64,000 bases of DNA from Nitzschia sp. pyKryTriq1 (GCA_956465555.1 OY101121.1:768722-832721), one strand, 5' to 3'; numbered from the stretch's first letter, positions 42,365 through 53,511 are shown. The notes: generated from the sequence alone by a model not told the origin. Program-made: numbers and translations.

Positions 42365-44662
42365 ATGGTGAGTTATCGTCTAAAACGAAATGAATGTATG
42401 GTGTTTTGTGCCCAAGTTATCTCGGAACCATCGCGAGAAATGACCAGTGAAAAGACCAGGTTGGTCGGTTGGTCGGTTGGTCGTTGTTGTTTACCGCATC
42501 GGAAATAGCTCACACACTCCCTCTTTTTGTCGTCTCTCTACTTACAGTCTGAAACCGAAAGTTACGCGTTTTCCGCTGATATCAACCAGCTGTTGTCGTT
42601 GATTATCAACACCTTCTACTCCAACAAGGAGATTTTCCTTCGTGAGTTGGTCTCCAATGCTTCCGATGCGTTGGATAAGATCCGCTACCAATCCTTGACC
42701 GACAGCTCGGTCTTGGACTCTGAACCCGAGCTCCAGATCAAGCTCATTGCCGACAAAGCCAACAACACGCTCACCATTGAGGATTCCGGTATCGGTATGA
42801 CCAAGGCGGATCTCATCAACAACCTTGGTACCATCGCCAAGTCCGGAACCAAGGCGTTCATGGAGGCCCTTTCCGCTGGAGCTGATATTTCGATGATTGG
42901 TCAATTCGGTGTGGGTTTCTACTCTGCCTACTTGGTTGCCGACCGCGTCGAGGTCATTTCCAAGCACAATGACGACCAGGCTTACAGATGGAGTTCCGAG
43001 GCCGGTGGTTCCTTCACCGTCACCGAGGCCAAGGATGCCAATATCGGCCGCGGTACCCGCCTCACCCTTCACCTCAAGGAAGACATGTCGGAATACCTCG
43101 AGGAGAAGCGCATCAAGGACTTGGTCAAGAAGCACTCTGAATTCATTGGCTTCCCCATCAAGCTCTACACCGAAAAGACCACTGAGAAGGAGGTGACCGA
43201 TGACGAAGACGACGATGAAGAAGAGGGCGATGACGAGAAGCCCAAGGTCGAAGAAGTCGATGAAGACGAAGCCAAGAAGGAAAAGAAGACCAAGAAGATC
43301 AAGGAGGTCAGCCACGAGTGGGAACACCTGAACAACACCAAGCCCATTTGGATGCGCAAGCCCGACGAGGTCACCCAGGATGAATACGTTGCTTTCTACA
43401 AGTCCATCTCCAACGACTGGGAAGAGCATGCTGCCGTCAAGCACTTTTCCGTCGAGGGTCAATTGGAGTTCAAGGCTATCTTGTTCGCCCCCAAGCGTGC
43501 CCCCTTTGATATGTTCGAAGGTGGAAACAAGAAGAAGCACAACCACATCAAGTTGTACGTCCGTCGTGTCTTCATCATGGACAACTGTGAAGATGTCATG
43601 CCCGAGTGGCTATCGTTCGTCAAGGGTGTTGTCGACTCTGAGGATCTTCCCCTCAACATTTCTCGTGAGACTCTCCAACAAAACAAGATCCTTCGTGTCA
43701 TCAAGAAGAATCTTGTCAAGAAGTGTATTGAGATGTTCAACGACTTGACCGAGAACGAAGATGCCTACAAGAAGTTCTACGAGTCCTTTTCCAAGAACCT
43801 CAAGCTCGGTATCCACGAAGACTCCACCAACCGTGCCAAGATTGCCAAATTGTTGCGATTCAGCTCTACCAAGTCGGGCGAAGAAATGACTTCTCTCGAT
43901 GACTACGTTAGCCGCATGGCCGATACTCAACCTGGAATCTACTACATCACTGGTGAATCCAAGCGTGCCGTTGAAACTTCTCCATTCCTTGAAAAGCTCA
44001 AAAAGAAGGGATACGAAGTTATTTTCATGACTGACCCTATTGATGAGTATGCCGTCCAACAATTGAAGGAATTCGAAGGCAAGAAGCTTCTTTCGGCTAC
44101 CAAGGAGGGACTTGACATCGCCGAAGACGATGACGAGAAGAAGGCTTTCGAAGAGGCCAAGGCCAAGACTGAATCTTTGTGCAAGCTCATGAAGGAGGTT
44201 TTGGACGACAAGGTCGAAAAGGTCGTTGTTTCCGACCGTCTTGTTGACTCACCTTGCGTTCTCGTCACTGGCGAATATGGATGGAGTGCCAACATGGAAC
44301 GTATCATGAAGGCCCAGGCACTTCGTGATGCCTCTCAATCGGCGTACATGATGTCCAAGAAGACCATGGAAGTCAACCCTACCAACTCGATTATCATGGC
44401 TCTTCGAGAAAAGGCCGATGCCGACCAAAGCGACAAGACCGTCAAGGATCTTATCTGGCTCCTTTACGACACGTCGCTTCTCACTTCCGGTTTCTCGTTG
44501 GACGAACCCGCTACCTTTGCGTCTCGTATCCACCGTCTTGTCAAGCTTGGTCTTTCAATCGATGATGACGACGAAGAAGCTGATGATGACATGGATGATT
44601 TGCCTCCTCTTGATGGCGATGACGATGACAACGAGGAGTCTGCTATGGAACAAGTTGACTAA
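42365..44662 (+). CDS. HSP90: Cytosolic HSP90 with a one-codon first exon
   Basis: Exon 1 is just the ATG (42365-42367), followed at once by GTGAGT; the 180-nt intron ends CTTACAG at 42547 and exon 2 begins [19 protein letters not shown], giving 705 residues. HSP90 is the ATP-driven chaperone for kinases and receptors. Features: N-terminal ATPase with [22 protein letters not shown] and [13 protein letters not shown], an acidic linker ([14 protein letters not shown]) at about 215-240, middle domain [15 protein letters not shown], and the C-terminal tail MEQVD. The usual cytosolic tail is MEEVD, which docks TPR co-chaperones, so one Glu is changed to Gln. No signal peptide or KDEL. The intron holds three copies of GGTCGGTT. 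Identity is certain. Confidence 0.97.
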
Positions 44663-45050
44663 GCGCGTTCCGTTCCGATTCCTTGTCACTGTATTCAAAT
44701 ATTATTATATTATTGCAAATAGGTAATACTGCGACATTTTTATAGAGCTGAAACTTAGATCAGAAACAATAATGTTATCGTTTGAGCAGTGGCCGATTGA
44801 TTCCGTATTTTCATGTGCTCGGTATTGTATAGCGACAGATTTGTGAGAGTCTCGAACCAATATTTGTGTTGCATGCATAGTGAAACTAGCTTGAGTGTAC
44901 AGGCAATGCGGCTTTTGTAGTAGAAACAATAGGCGTGAATGTTAGTGTCTTATGCATGCTATACTTTCTGTATTAAACTAAATATGAAAATCGAGGATCG
45001 CTACAGGCTGCCTTAGGGATGGCGCCAAGACTTGAACCGTGGTGTCATAG
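44663..45050. other. Tail-to-tail spacer between HSP90 and HSP20
   Basis: About 390 bp, AT-rich, holding both 3' UTRs. No gene or notable repeat. Confidence 0.4.
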
Positions 45051-45821
45051 CTAGGCTTGCACGACTTCCTCCCAAGCGTCATCATGAGTCTGGGGGGAAG
45101 AAGCAGCCTTGCTCCGGCCGCCCTCCTTCTCGAGAACTTCCTCACTATCTTCATTGTCCTCATCGTCGACAGTCTCAACGCTGACGACCTCTTCAGAATC
45201 AGACTGTCCCAAAGGTGCATTCTCACTGGAATTCACTTCAGTTTCGTCATTATTTTCAGTCACATCGGCTGCAGCGCTAGGTGTAACAGGAGTGCTGCTG
45301 CTGCTGATGTCGTCGTCGTCGTCGTTCTTCTTGGTGCTCGCGAGGGTGACAGTGATGGGAACATGACGGCTCTTGGGCGCAGTTCTCTTTTGAATGGTGA
45401 CCTCCAAGACTCCATCTTCCAAATCAGCGTGGACACTGTCTTCATCGTAGATATCGGTCTTGAGGGCAAAGCGGCGGTGAGTCACAAAGGTATCGCCGAG
45501 CTTGTTGGTACGCTTGCCAGAAACCATCAAAACATGGTCCTCGATCTCAACCTTGAGATGTTCCGGTTGGAATCCGGCGACATCAAGGGAGATAGTGGTC
45601 TTCTCGGATGTTTCATTACGATGCAAGGGGGTCTTTTCGAAAACCACCTTGGAATCGGAAATTTGGTTCTTGATGACTCGAGCGGCCGAACAAGGATTGG
45701 AGCGATGAGGACCGCAAGCCGACTTGGCTGAATGGCAACCTGTCTTCGGAACAGTTGCGGCGTCAACACCACATGGGTGCATATTATCATAGAAGGCAGG
45801 ATTGGCGCGGATAAAGATCAT
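45051..45821 (-). CDS. HSP20 small heat-shock protein (alpha-crystallin domain)
   Basis: 256 residues, longer than most (about 150-200) because of an acidic tail. The alpha-crystallin domain spans about 70-165: TTISLDVAGFQPEHLKVEIEDHVLMVSGK, FVTHRRFALKTDIYDEDSVHADLEDGVLEVTIQKR, with the conserved A-x-x-x-x-G-V-L motif read here as ADLEDGVLEVTI. Small HSPs hold denatured proteins in oligomers. The C-terminal ~75 residues are Asp/Glu/Ser-rich. ATG at 45821 is preferred: the frame continues upstream through promoter and transposon DNA and is not coding. It is tail to tail with HSP90. TTCGAA palindromes sit in its promoter (separate entry). Confidence 0.93.
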   Translation of the reverse strand: MIFIRANPAFYDNMHPCGVDAATVPKTGCHSAKSACGPHRSNPCSAARVIKNQISDSKVVFEKTPLHRNETSEKTTISLDVAGFQPEHLKVEIEDHVLMVSGKRTNKLGDTFVTHRRFALKTDIYDEDSVHADLEDGVLEVTIQKRTAPKSRHVPITVTLASTKKNDDDDDISSSSTPVTPSAAADVTENNDETEVNSSENAPLGQSDSEEVVSVETVDDEDNEDSEEVLEKEGGRSKAASSPQTHDDAWEEVVQA

Positions 45822-46195
45822 TTTGAAAAAGTACTGGTAATGTACGTAAACGGCTTGTGGTTGTTGCTGATTTGCAAATTGTGAGCTTCGAAAGTATGCC
45901 AATCTTCGGGGGGAGGGTCGCAAAAAGTGAGCTCCAAGTTTCGAATTAGATCGACGAAGAATGTCTTCGAAAATCGATCTCCAGTAGAAAGCCCACAGAG
46001 AATTAACGTAGAAAAGACATTTTCGGGCGAGGAACCAAATCGAAAGCAATCGAAATCGACTCAGCCGACTGTGTTTTTTCTTCGCCAAGCCCTCCGGACC
46101 TCGTACACGGAGCCCAACAAGAGAGATACTTGTACCGAACCGATACAGTACGAGTACAGTACAGTACCAGTACTGGTACTGTACTACCGTTACAG
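45822..46195 (-). promoter_or_regulatory. HSP20 promoter with three TTCGAA sites
   Basis: Upstream region of the small heat-shock gene. TTCGAA, a palindromic TTC/GAA junction, occurs three times in about 80 bp (near 45887, 45936 and 45965), the last in a GAAGAATGTCTTCGAAAA context. Heat-shock elements are alternating GAA/TTC units, usually with 2-bp spacing; these have none, so the assignment is tentative. A retrotransposon is inserted 375 bp upstream of the ATG. Confidence 0.45.
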
Positions 46196-47418
46196 AGCCG
46201 TGGGCGAGGGCAGCTCCACACTCCTGGCATTCAACGCGGCGGCGTTGACGCTGGCGGAATGTGTCATGTCCGTCAATGCCTCTACTGCGCTTATACGCCG
46301 TGGAGCTGCCCTCGCCCACGGCTCTCTATTGCAGCACATGCGCACCCAACACGGCTCAGTGCCAGGGACCATCGGCACAGCCGATGCCCCCGCGACACAG
46401 CCGCAAGGGTACCGTGTGAGTTTCCCCAAATCCCTCTGCCGGCGCAATTGCCCAGTGGAAGGCTGTGCGGGAACTGCACCGTCTCGCGACAACCTCCGTC
46501 GCCATTTCGCCCACTGGCATCCCAATGACACCATTTGCATCCTAGAGGAAGGCGTCGATCCTCTCCAGCGATGCGAGCGGTGTGGAATGCATGTGACGCC
46601 CAACGCCATACGCGGTGGACACCAATCCTCATTGCTCTGCAAACGAGGACAGGACCGCCGTCGACAGCGGGAAGCACTGGCGGTCAACCGTGAAGCGCGG
46701 GAACACGTGTTCTCCATTTACGGCAACCCCCTCACATCTGTGGTCACCTTCAAGTACCTCGGTCGCCCACTGTCATCCACGGATGATGACTGGCCGGCCC
46801 TGTACCGAAATCTCTCCCGTGCTCGCAAGAGATGGGGACAGATCCGCCGTGTGCTGACACGCGACGGGGCGACCCCAGCCATCTCTGGCATGTTCTACAA
46901 AGCCATAGTACAGTCCGTGCTCCTATATGGAATAGAAACTTGGACCATGACGCCGGCGATGGTGGCGACCCTCCGGGGCTTCCACCATCAGGTTGCGCGC
47001 CGGATCGCCGGACGCAACCCGAAACTACTCCGAAACGGTAGCTGGGTCTACCCGAGAATTGAGGTGGCTCGACGAGAAGCAGGGCTTTTCACGATCGAGC
47101 ACTACATCGCAGTTCGTCAGAATAGTTTTGTCGACAAGGTGGCAACCTGCCCTATCCACCGAGAATGTGAACGTGCTGAGCGACAGACTGGTTCAGCCCC
47201 CAGTAGAGTCTACTGGTGGACACAACAAACGCTAGCGCTACTAGACGAGGATGCGCCAGCCCGCGTTGTGTCCGACTCTGAACCGGACTCGGACGGTGAT
47301 AGTGATAGTTAAAGTACGCATATTAGTGGTCAGCCTAGGTGCCCGCGAGCCTCTGCCGGGATTGGAATCCCATACTAGGCAAGCTCAACGACACCGGAGG
47401 TAGTTAACAACAACAACA
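46196..47418 (+). mobile_element. 5'-truncated, 5'-inverted non-LTR retrotransposon (LINE) copy with target-site duplication
   Basis: Bounded by a 13-bp direct repeat actaccgttacag at 46183-46195 and 47419-47431, the expected target-site duplication. The 3' end is an (AAC)n tail (about 47405-47418), typical of some LINEs. The body has an open frame with C2H2-like fingers and a reverse-transcriptase C-terminal region (separate entry). The first ~103 bp (46196-46298) are inverted relative to the rest: a 26-bp perfect inverted repeat (46194-46219 with 46299-46324) spans the junction, and the minus-strand reading of the inverted block runs in phase into the plus-strand reading after it. This is the twin-priming signature. 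The insertion lies upstream of HSP20. Confidence 0.88.
46301..47312 (+). pseudogene. LINE ORF fragment: zinc fingers plus reverse transcriptase C-terminal region
   Basis: About 337 residues, uninterrupted, ending at the stop 47310-47312. In order: HMRTQHG (end of a C2H2 finger whose Cys pair lies in the inverted segment), CPVEGC-x12-HFAHWH (second finger), CERC...GGHQSSLLC, then FKYLGRPLSSTDDDWPALYR and LLYGIETWTMTPAM, the region just after the polymerase core of jockey/R2-like elements. The catalytic FADD core itself is absent, so the copy cannot be autonomous. The intact frame suggests a fairly recent insertion. Confidence 0.8.
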
Positions 47419-47431
47419 ACTACCGTTACAG

Positions 47432-47741
47432 TACCCAAAACCCATCTGCATTACACGTGGCACACATAAGTCCACGTCTAAAGTCAAAGATCGCGCGGCT
47501 ATTTTTGTTGTTTTCTGTGATCGGCCGTTTCGATGATGTTGTTGGGTCGTTGTGCACAAAACTCACGAAGAAACAAGGAAAATGATGTTCCTATTCATAA
47601 GCAATTATGGCATTATATTGCTCGTCGAGTGTACGAGTTCAAGTTGCGAGATGACGGTGCAATACTTCAAAAATAGTCATGCGATCGCGTCGCCCGTTAC
47701 CAGTATTGTGACTGGATACAAGCAAAGGGCAAGTGTCCAAT
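47432..47741. other. Intergenic, about 310 bp
   Basis: Between the LINE and the 3' end of the glycosidase-like gene. No feature recognised. Confidence 0.35.
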
Positions 47742-50147
47742 CTACTGCGGGTAGTAATACTGGTGAAGACAATCCAGATAGATGCCATATCCTGAGCTGC
47801 TCGCCCAGTTGGGAGTTGACTCCACACCGGTGGCCTCCCCGTGCTCGTTGAAGGAAACAATAAGTTGCCACGGCTCCTCACTGTCGACCATCGATTGGAC
47901 GTTGGAGCAGAACTTCTCTTTACTGAGGCGGGGCAGTAACGCAGTTGCCGTGTCGGCCCTCCAAAACCCAGGAGCAATTGTGGTCGAGTACCCGTTGTAT
48001 CTGAGGGGATCGCCCCTGCCCACGCCATATTGGTGCTGTCGCAGCAATTGCAAGTCGGATCGCTTGTGAGTTTTCCAAGTAATTATACGCGCGGGTATAG
48101 AAATCTTTCTTCTCGTTTCCAGTCAACTTACCCAATGATTAGGCTGAACAGCACAGTCTTTGAAGCCAGGAAATATCTTCAAGACGACGTACCACTCATC
48201 GTTGCTCGCCTCCATCCATCGTTCGGCAATGTCGCAACCCCCTGCGTTCCAGACGAAAATGACGGGACGATCGTCAACATGAGCCCAGACTGGACTCCAC
48301 GCAAACCACTTTTTGATATAGTCAAGGTCCGACTTGATGATTCCCACTGAAGGTCTGTCTTTCATCTCGTCTTCATAATAGAACGTAATCTTGACATTGG
48401 AGTTGGCGTCAATGATCTCTTCCATCATCATGGAAATGCGACCGCGGTCTTGGTTGGTCTCTGGACCCCACCAAGACGATATCAAAAGATCGACCCAGGC
48501 ATACTCAAAAGATTCAATTTGTGCTTGGAAGATGGAAGGATCCGAGTTGGAGTACATGCCGAGATCTGGTACGAATCTCGCGGGGTAGGAGTTTACGTAC
48601 CAAGTTTCGGGGTACCACTGTAATCAAGAAGACGATTGTGTGAGACGGGTATCGAAGCCTACATCATGATCAACGCTTGAACAAGATTCGATACGTACCG
48701 GATAGTAAAACATGCCTCGCACCGGGAATTGCAGATTCTTTGCCGGGCGTCCAGTGTACGTTCCCCTTGGAATGCCCTCCAGCCAAATGGCAAGGTTTCC
48801 CTCAGCAACAGCGATACGCCCACCGTCATCTACCACCAACTGTGCACCGCTATGATCGTAAGTTTGTGAGGTCCAGATTGCCTGATTGTTGCTCCGACGG
48901 ACAATCACATTTCCATCGCTCTGTACGAACAAACGGTGACCATTGGGCGCTGTACCGGCGCTCCAAATTGTATCACCATTGCTGCGTTGAAGAACGAAAT
49001 CGCCTTGATTGGTCAGTCCAACCTTGAACTCCCCATTTGCTAAACAAACGGGAAAACGTACAATTGTGAGAGATGACAGGAGCATAGCATTTCACCGTTG
49101 TTCGACTTTTATTGACTTACGAGAGGACACAAACTCGCCTTTGTTGAGACGACTGTTGGATGCCACGACAACTCGAGAGGGAAAGTTGGTATTCAAATTG
49201 TCGTTGTCTGTACCACTTGGCTGAGGAGTGTTGAGGACTGGGCGAGGGGTCGGAGCAGGCGCTTCGATGCAGTCGCTTCCACTGCAGGAGGTTATTACCG
49301 TGACCCAGTCAATGTTTGGACCTGAACTATTCTCGGCCAGAATCTCCAGGAAATGTTCTCCTTGAGTCAACGAAACAATTTTGGTTTCAACGTCCCAGCT
49401 ATTCCATGCACCAGTGCCCCCAAAGGAGAAGGTCCCCTCGAAATCGCCATCAATGTACATATTGCAATTGCGCTCGTTGACAGTCGCATACTTGACCTTG
49501 ATCTCGTACAACGAAGTCTGTGGAGCATCGATGGACCACAGCAAATATGCCCCCTCACCTCCGTAGTCGGCATAAGCTGAGCCGTCGTAACCACTGTGAG
49601 TAGTATCAAAGGAAACATTGTCGGAGAGCGCTGTTTCTGCTTCGTAAACAACACTCGATGGCCGGTTGTCATCCTTGGGGGACTCTGTTGGAGTAGCCGT
49701 ATCTACCGGTTGGGTTTTCCCAGTCGAGAGGACAGAGAGCCAGTCGACATTGGGCCCGGAAAAGGGGGCTGCCAGCCTTAGGGTATGAGGTCCTTGATCG
49801 AGGGTCAACGACAAGGCGGTTTCCGTACGCCAGCTGGCCCAACTGTCTGTGCTGGGACAGTCGAATCTGACTCTTTTTATCCCATCCACGAAGAGATCCA
49901 ATGGACGTGCGTTCCTCGTCGCATATCGAACTGTAACGTCAACATCACCGGCAGATGCAGCGTTGTAAGTCCATTCAATGCTACCACCTCCAGTATCGCT
50001 GTAGTCGGCAAAACCACTGCCTTCATAACCTTCATGCGTGGTTTTGATAATGACGTCTGTGAGCGAGCCAGTCTCGGCCTGGAAGACAGATACGTCTCCT
50101 CGAGTGCTGGCAACAAGAAGCAGCGCTAGGATACCAAAGAGGCGCAT
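47742..50147 (-). CDS. Secreted GH99-like protein with two CBM6-like modules and a bulb-lectin domain, 4 exons
   Basis: Exons 50147-49121, 49039-48699, 48617-48132 and 48062-47742 (introns 81, 81 and 69 nt) give 724 residues. Signal peptide MRLFGILALLLVASTRG. Two beta-sandwich modules of CBM6 type: VFQAETGSL...GFADYSDTGGGSIEW...PNVDWLSV (about 20-150) and VYEAETALS...YADYGGEGAYLLWSI...PNIDWVTV (about 175-300). A B-lectin-like repeat domain, FKVGLTNQGDFVLQRSNGDTIWS and RLFVQSDGNVIVRRSNNQAIWTS, at about 345-440. The C-terminal catalytic part begins FYYPWYPETWYVN and contains YAWVDLLISSWWGPE, DRPVIFVWNAGG and EEPWQLIVSFNEHGEAT, matching GH99-like (endo-mannosidase/WbsX) proteins. All joins restore conserved strings. 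A surface or secreted polysaccharide enzyme is inferred. Confidence 0.87.
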
Positions 50148-51316
50148 AGTAAGGTAGATGACACAAGAAATCTCACGACTGGATGGGAGGGCGATGCTCG
50201 ACCTTCGGAGTTTACTTTTATGATCAGAGAAGCGACCAAGGAGTGATCTAGAATCCTTTGGTTGACGCAGCCGCATTGCGTCATTTGTTATTTCAATCTC
50301 ATCAACCAATGTGCAATCTTGCGTCATTTGTCATATCAGTCGCGTGGGAAATGAATTCTCACATGCAATTGACTTGGTAGGTGATTCTCACCCGGTGCGG
50401 TATAGCATTAGTAGACTGCTGTAGCTTATACTAGTAGATGAAATATGATGTGCTACTAGCGTTGAAAATCCAAATATCGTGTCCATCATTATTGCCCTCG
50501 CACCGCTACTCATCGGAATGGTCATGCCACATACGACTCAATTCATTCCCGGCCACAAACACCAGTGTCAATCCAACTCCGAGACCGGATTATTATTTCC
50601 GTAGATCCCGTATGAGGAGTCGTCAGTCTACTAGTGTCGACCTATCTTTAGAAGTATTCTAAGTGCCTCTCAATGGTCGCTGTAGCTACTATTCGCACTA
50701 CTAGCTAGTAGTATACGGTAGCTCTGGAGAGACCTACAGTACAAAGACTGAGAAACTGGGTCTTGAGTCGCCGCCGTACATAAGGCTTGATAAGTGGACC
50801 AGCGGGACTCACGATCGTGTGCCAGATTTTTCTTAGATCAACAAAGAAAAGGTGCGCTGCCTCCTCTCTTTGAATGACTTGTGCTACACGGCAGGCACTT
50901 CCTACTAGTAGAGACCACAACCGGATATGGATCCGGAACTCTACTCTCTAGAGAGTAGAGGAGTACTTTTGTTACCATACGAAGAAAGTTTTCGTAATAT
51001 TTCCCCCTAATATCCATTATGTATACGAGTAGACCTGAACGAGACTTCCCCCTACGGTTCTTCCTGTCAGGCAGAAAGCCACCTACGAAGTGTCGTCCTC
51101 TGTGACGACTCATTTTAGGCAATGGCGGGCAGCACACCCTTCTTATCTACATTCAGTGTGGTATTATTTATTACAAAATATTCTACTGGCGTGAACGCAG
51201 ACGTACGGGTTCCGGAATCGTCAATACCTTCGGCGCACCATCGTTGTTAACGCCGACGAGCTTTGATTTGACAGCCCCGTCTCCAATCCTACATAGCCTG
51301 TTGACTCCTCGACCAC
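50148..51316. other. Intergenic, 1.17 kb
   Basis: Promoter of the glycosidase-like gene and 3' flank of the ArfGAP. A long palindrome-like block ctctactctctagagagtagag sits near 50939-50960. Further CTACTAGTAG words near 50432 and 50698. No gene seen. Confidence 0.45.
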
Positions 51317-52886
51317 TTAGGTGCCAAACGAAGAAAAGAAATCATCGGCACTATCGCTTGAAAGCTTTCGCGCAGGGGTCATTCCACCCGATCGGGGTGC
51401 CGGTTGCACACCACCGAATCCACCAGAAGCTGGTGCCGGAGCCACACCTCCAAAGTTTCCAGAGGAAGGTGCGGGGGAGGGCCTGTAGTTTCCAGAAGAA
51501 TGGGCTGGTGTGGGGTTTCCATACGGCGAAGCCGAGGAAGACGCCGAGCTCAAACCACCACCTCCAAATTTAGCTGCCATGCGTGCTTTGGCCTCATCTC
51601 GCAGCCTCGTTTGTCGCGCGACATATTGTTGATCTGATTCACCTGTCAATCTTCCAACTCCGTTGCGGTCTTCACCCGGAAGCCCGGGTGCCTCTTGGAC
51701 CCCTCCAGAAGCGGGAGCTGGTGCCGCGCTACCCATGGAATGTCCCATGGCGTTTCCCATAGAATTTCCCATGGGAGCATTATTGGACCCGAATCCAGCG
51801 TATTTGCTCTGGGCGGGCTTGTTCTGAGAGAACTCTCGCTGCAATGCCGCTAATCCATCGTCACCGTCAGGTTGAGTAATCGTAGACGCCACTTGGCTGG
51901 CAGCTGAACTCAAGGTACCCCAGAAACTTCCAGCAGTAGATCCCAAATTCTGTGCACTCATACTACTGACCGAGGAGGATACGGTATTAGCTGCACCTCC
52001 GACAAGCGACAACCCGGTCGAAAAGACAGAGCTCACACCCGACATGACATCGTCCATACCTCCTCCATAGCCTCCTCCATTTGGATTATAGTTTGGATTG
52101 CTGCCAATACCTTGCATGCCCGAACCCGAGCTGCCTACACCACCCATCTTGCCGCTTCCTCCAAATTTAGCTTGCATCCGTTGCCGAGCTTCTTCTCTCA
52201 ATCGCGTTTGCCTCGCTACATATTGCTGTTCCGACTCGCCGGCCAGTCGCTCCATACCATTGACATCGTTGCTTCCGCCACCGCCACCACCAGCCATGCC
52301 CATGGGACGATTCATACTTGAAGGAGCCGACGAGCTTGTCCTTTGTTTTGGCGGGGGGAGCGAAGTAGGTTCAGGACGACCCTCGACACGGGCTTTGAGA
52401 ACCTCCTTGTACAGCTGAGCGGCATCGCTTTCATATTTTTGCTTGATTGGTCCCTTAGGATCAATGCCCTTGCTTTTCAGGTACTGATTGCATTTATCGT
52501 TACCACCACCTCTCATAATTGCCAGCTGTGCATCCGTCCAAGAGTCCATAGCAATTGACCGCACAAACGAGATATGAACACCCAAGGAACTACAGTACAG
52601 TACAGTACATCACGTACAGTCAGAAAACCAATATGGATAGGGGAAGTGGAAAAAAGTGAGAAACATCATATTAATCATCCTCCAAAGCAACAACTCTCGT
52701 CGTCCACCACCTCAAACAACACTATTCGTATTGCACTTACCGATGAACACCACTGCACTCAAGGCAAAAGACGTTCCCGAAACTAACACTGGCCCATGTA
52801 GGATTCTTCATCCCGCAATCGCAACAGCAGTTGTTGCCAGGAATCGCCTTGACAACTGCCTGGTCGGCAGGGGTCATTTGCACCAT
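51317..52886 (-). CDS. ArfGAP (ArfGAP1-like) with duplicated [11 protein letters not shown] motif, 2 exons
   Basis: Exons 52886-52741 and 52589-51317 (151-nt intron) give 472 residues. ArfGAPs trigger GTP hydrolysis by Arf on Golgi/endosome coats. The ArfGAP zinc finger (CCDC...CLEC, C-x2-C-x16-C-x2-C) sits in exon 1, and the join restores [21 protein letters not shown], which includes the catalytic Arg (VHR) context, then [14 protein letters not shown]. The rest is Gly/Ser/Ala-rich and likely disordered. A roughly 32-residue motif occurs twice: [20 protein letters not shown] at about 155 and [20 protein letters not shown] at about 355. It has an internal [10 protein letters not shown] tract resembling amphipathic ALPS-type sequence. 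ATG at 52886 gives MVQMTPADQ. Confidence 0.92.
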
Positions 52887-53511
52887 CTTGTTGAATGAAG
52901 GTTGGTCTGAAGGACTTGCTTGGAGAAGAGACTAGACTTATGGGAGGACAAGATACCAACAGGAAGACTGCTGTTGCTGATTCTGTTTCAAAGCAAAGCA
53001 GGTTCAAATGACAGGAACAACGGGAAATGGGAAATGGGAGCTACAGCACGAGTACAGTATGTACCAGAAAAGCGAGAACGAAAAAAGACATCGCGTTCTC
53101 GGTCGTTGTTGTTGGAGAGAGCCCGCCGCAGCGTGCCATTTTCGCCCACTAAAATGGATGACCGCCAACAACGACAAAAGTCATCTCAGCGATCATGATG
53201 GACCGACGGCGGAAGGACGACAATAGGGCAGACGACAGACGACGACGACATACATACCGGTACTGTAACGCTCACCGGTCACCGGTACTCTAGAGTAGAC
53301 GACGACTGACTCGTATTACTCGTCCAGTACTCGTAGAAATAGTGCTACCTAGTAGACTGTACTCGTACTTGTGACACATAGCATTTCACTACTCATAGAC
53401 AACTTCGCAGTGCAACAAGAATACTGGCATTGAAATGGAGATAGTCGCTCCCAGAAAAGATAGCTCTGCGATTCCAAAATTCAGGACTAGGTTTTTCTAG
53501 TTGTAGACTCA
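52887..53511. other. Intergenic, about 625 bp
   Basis: ArfGAP 5' flank and 3' flank of the next gene. Near 53255-53290 an accggtactgtaacgctcaccggtcaccggtac block is rich in ACCGGT palindromes. No gene seen. Confidence 0.4.

Noticed and set aside
42542-43546. A 334-residue open frame on the minus strand inside HSP90
   Set aside because: Long antisense frames are common in HSP genes because of codon bias; it has no start context or family similarity.
45822-46319. Long upstream extension of the HSP20 frame (to residue 422)
   Set aside because: It runs through promoter and transposon DNA; the ATG at 45821 yields a normal small HSP.
47315-47400. tRNA-like stretch with ggattggaatccc near the LINE 3' end
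   Set aside because: It is a palindromic part of the retrotransposon 3' UTR and lacks the cloverleaf arms and a GGTTCGANNCC B-box.
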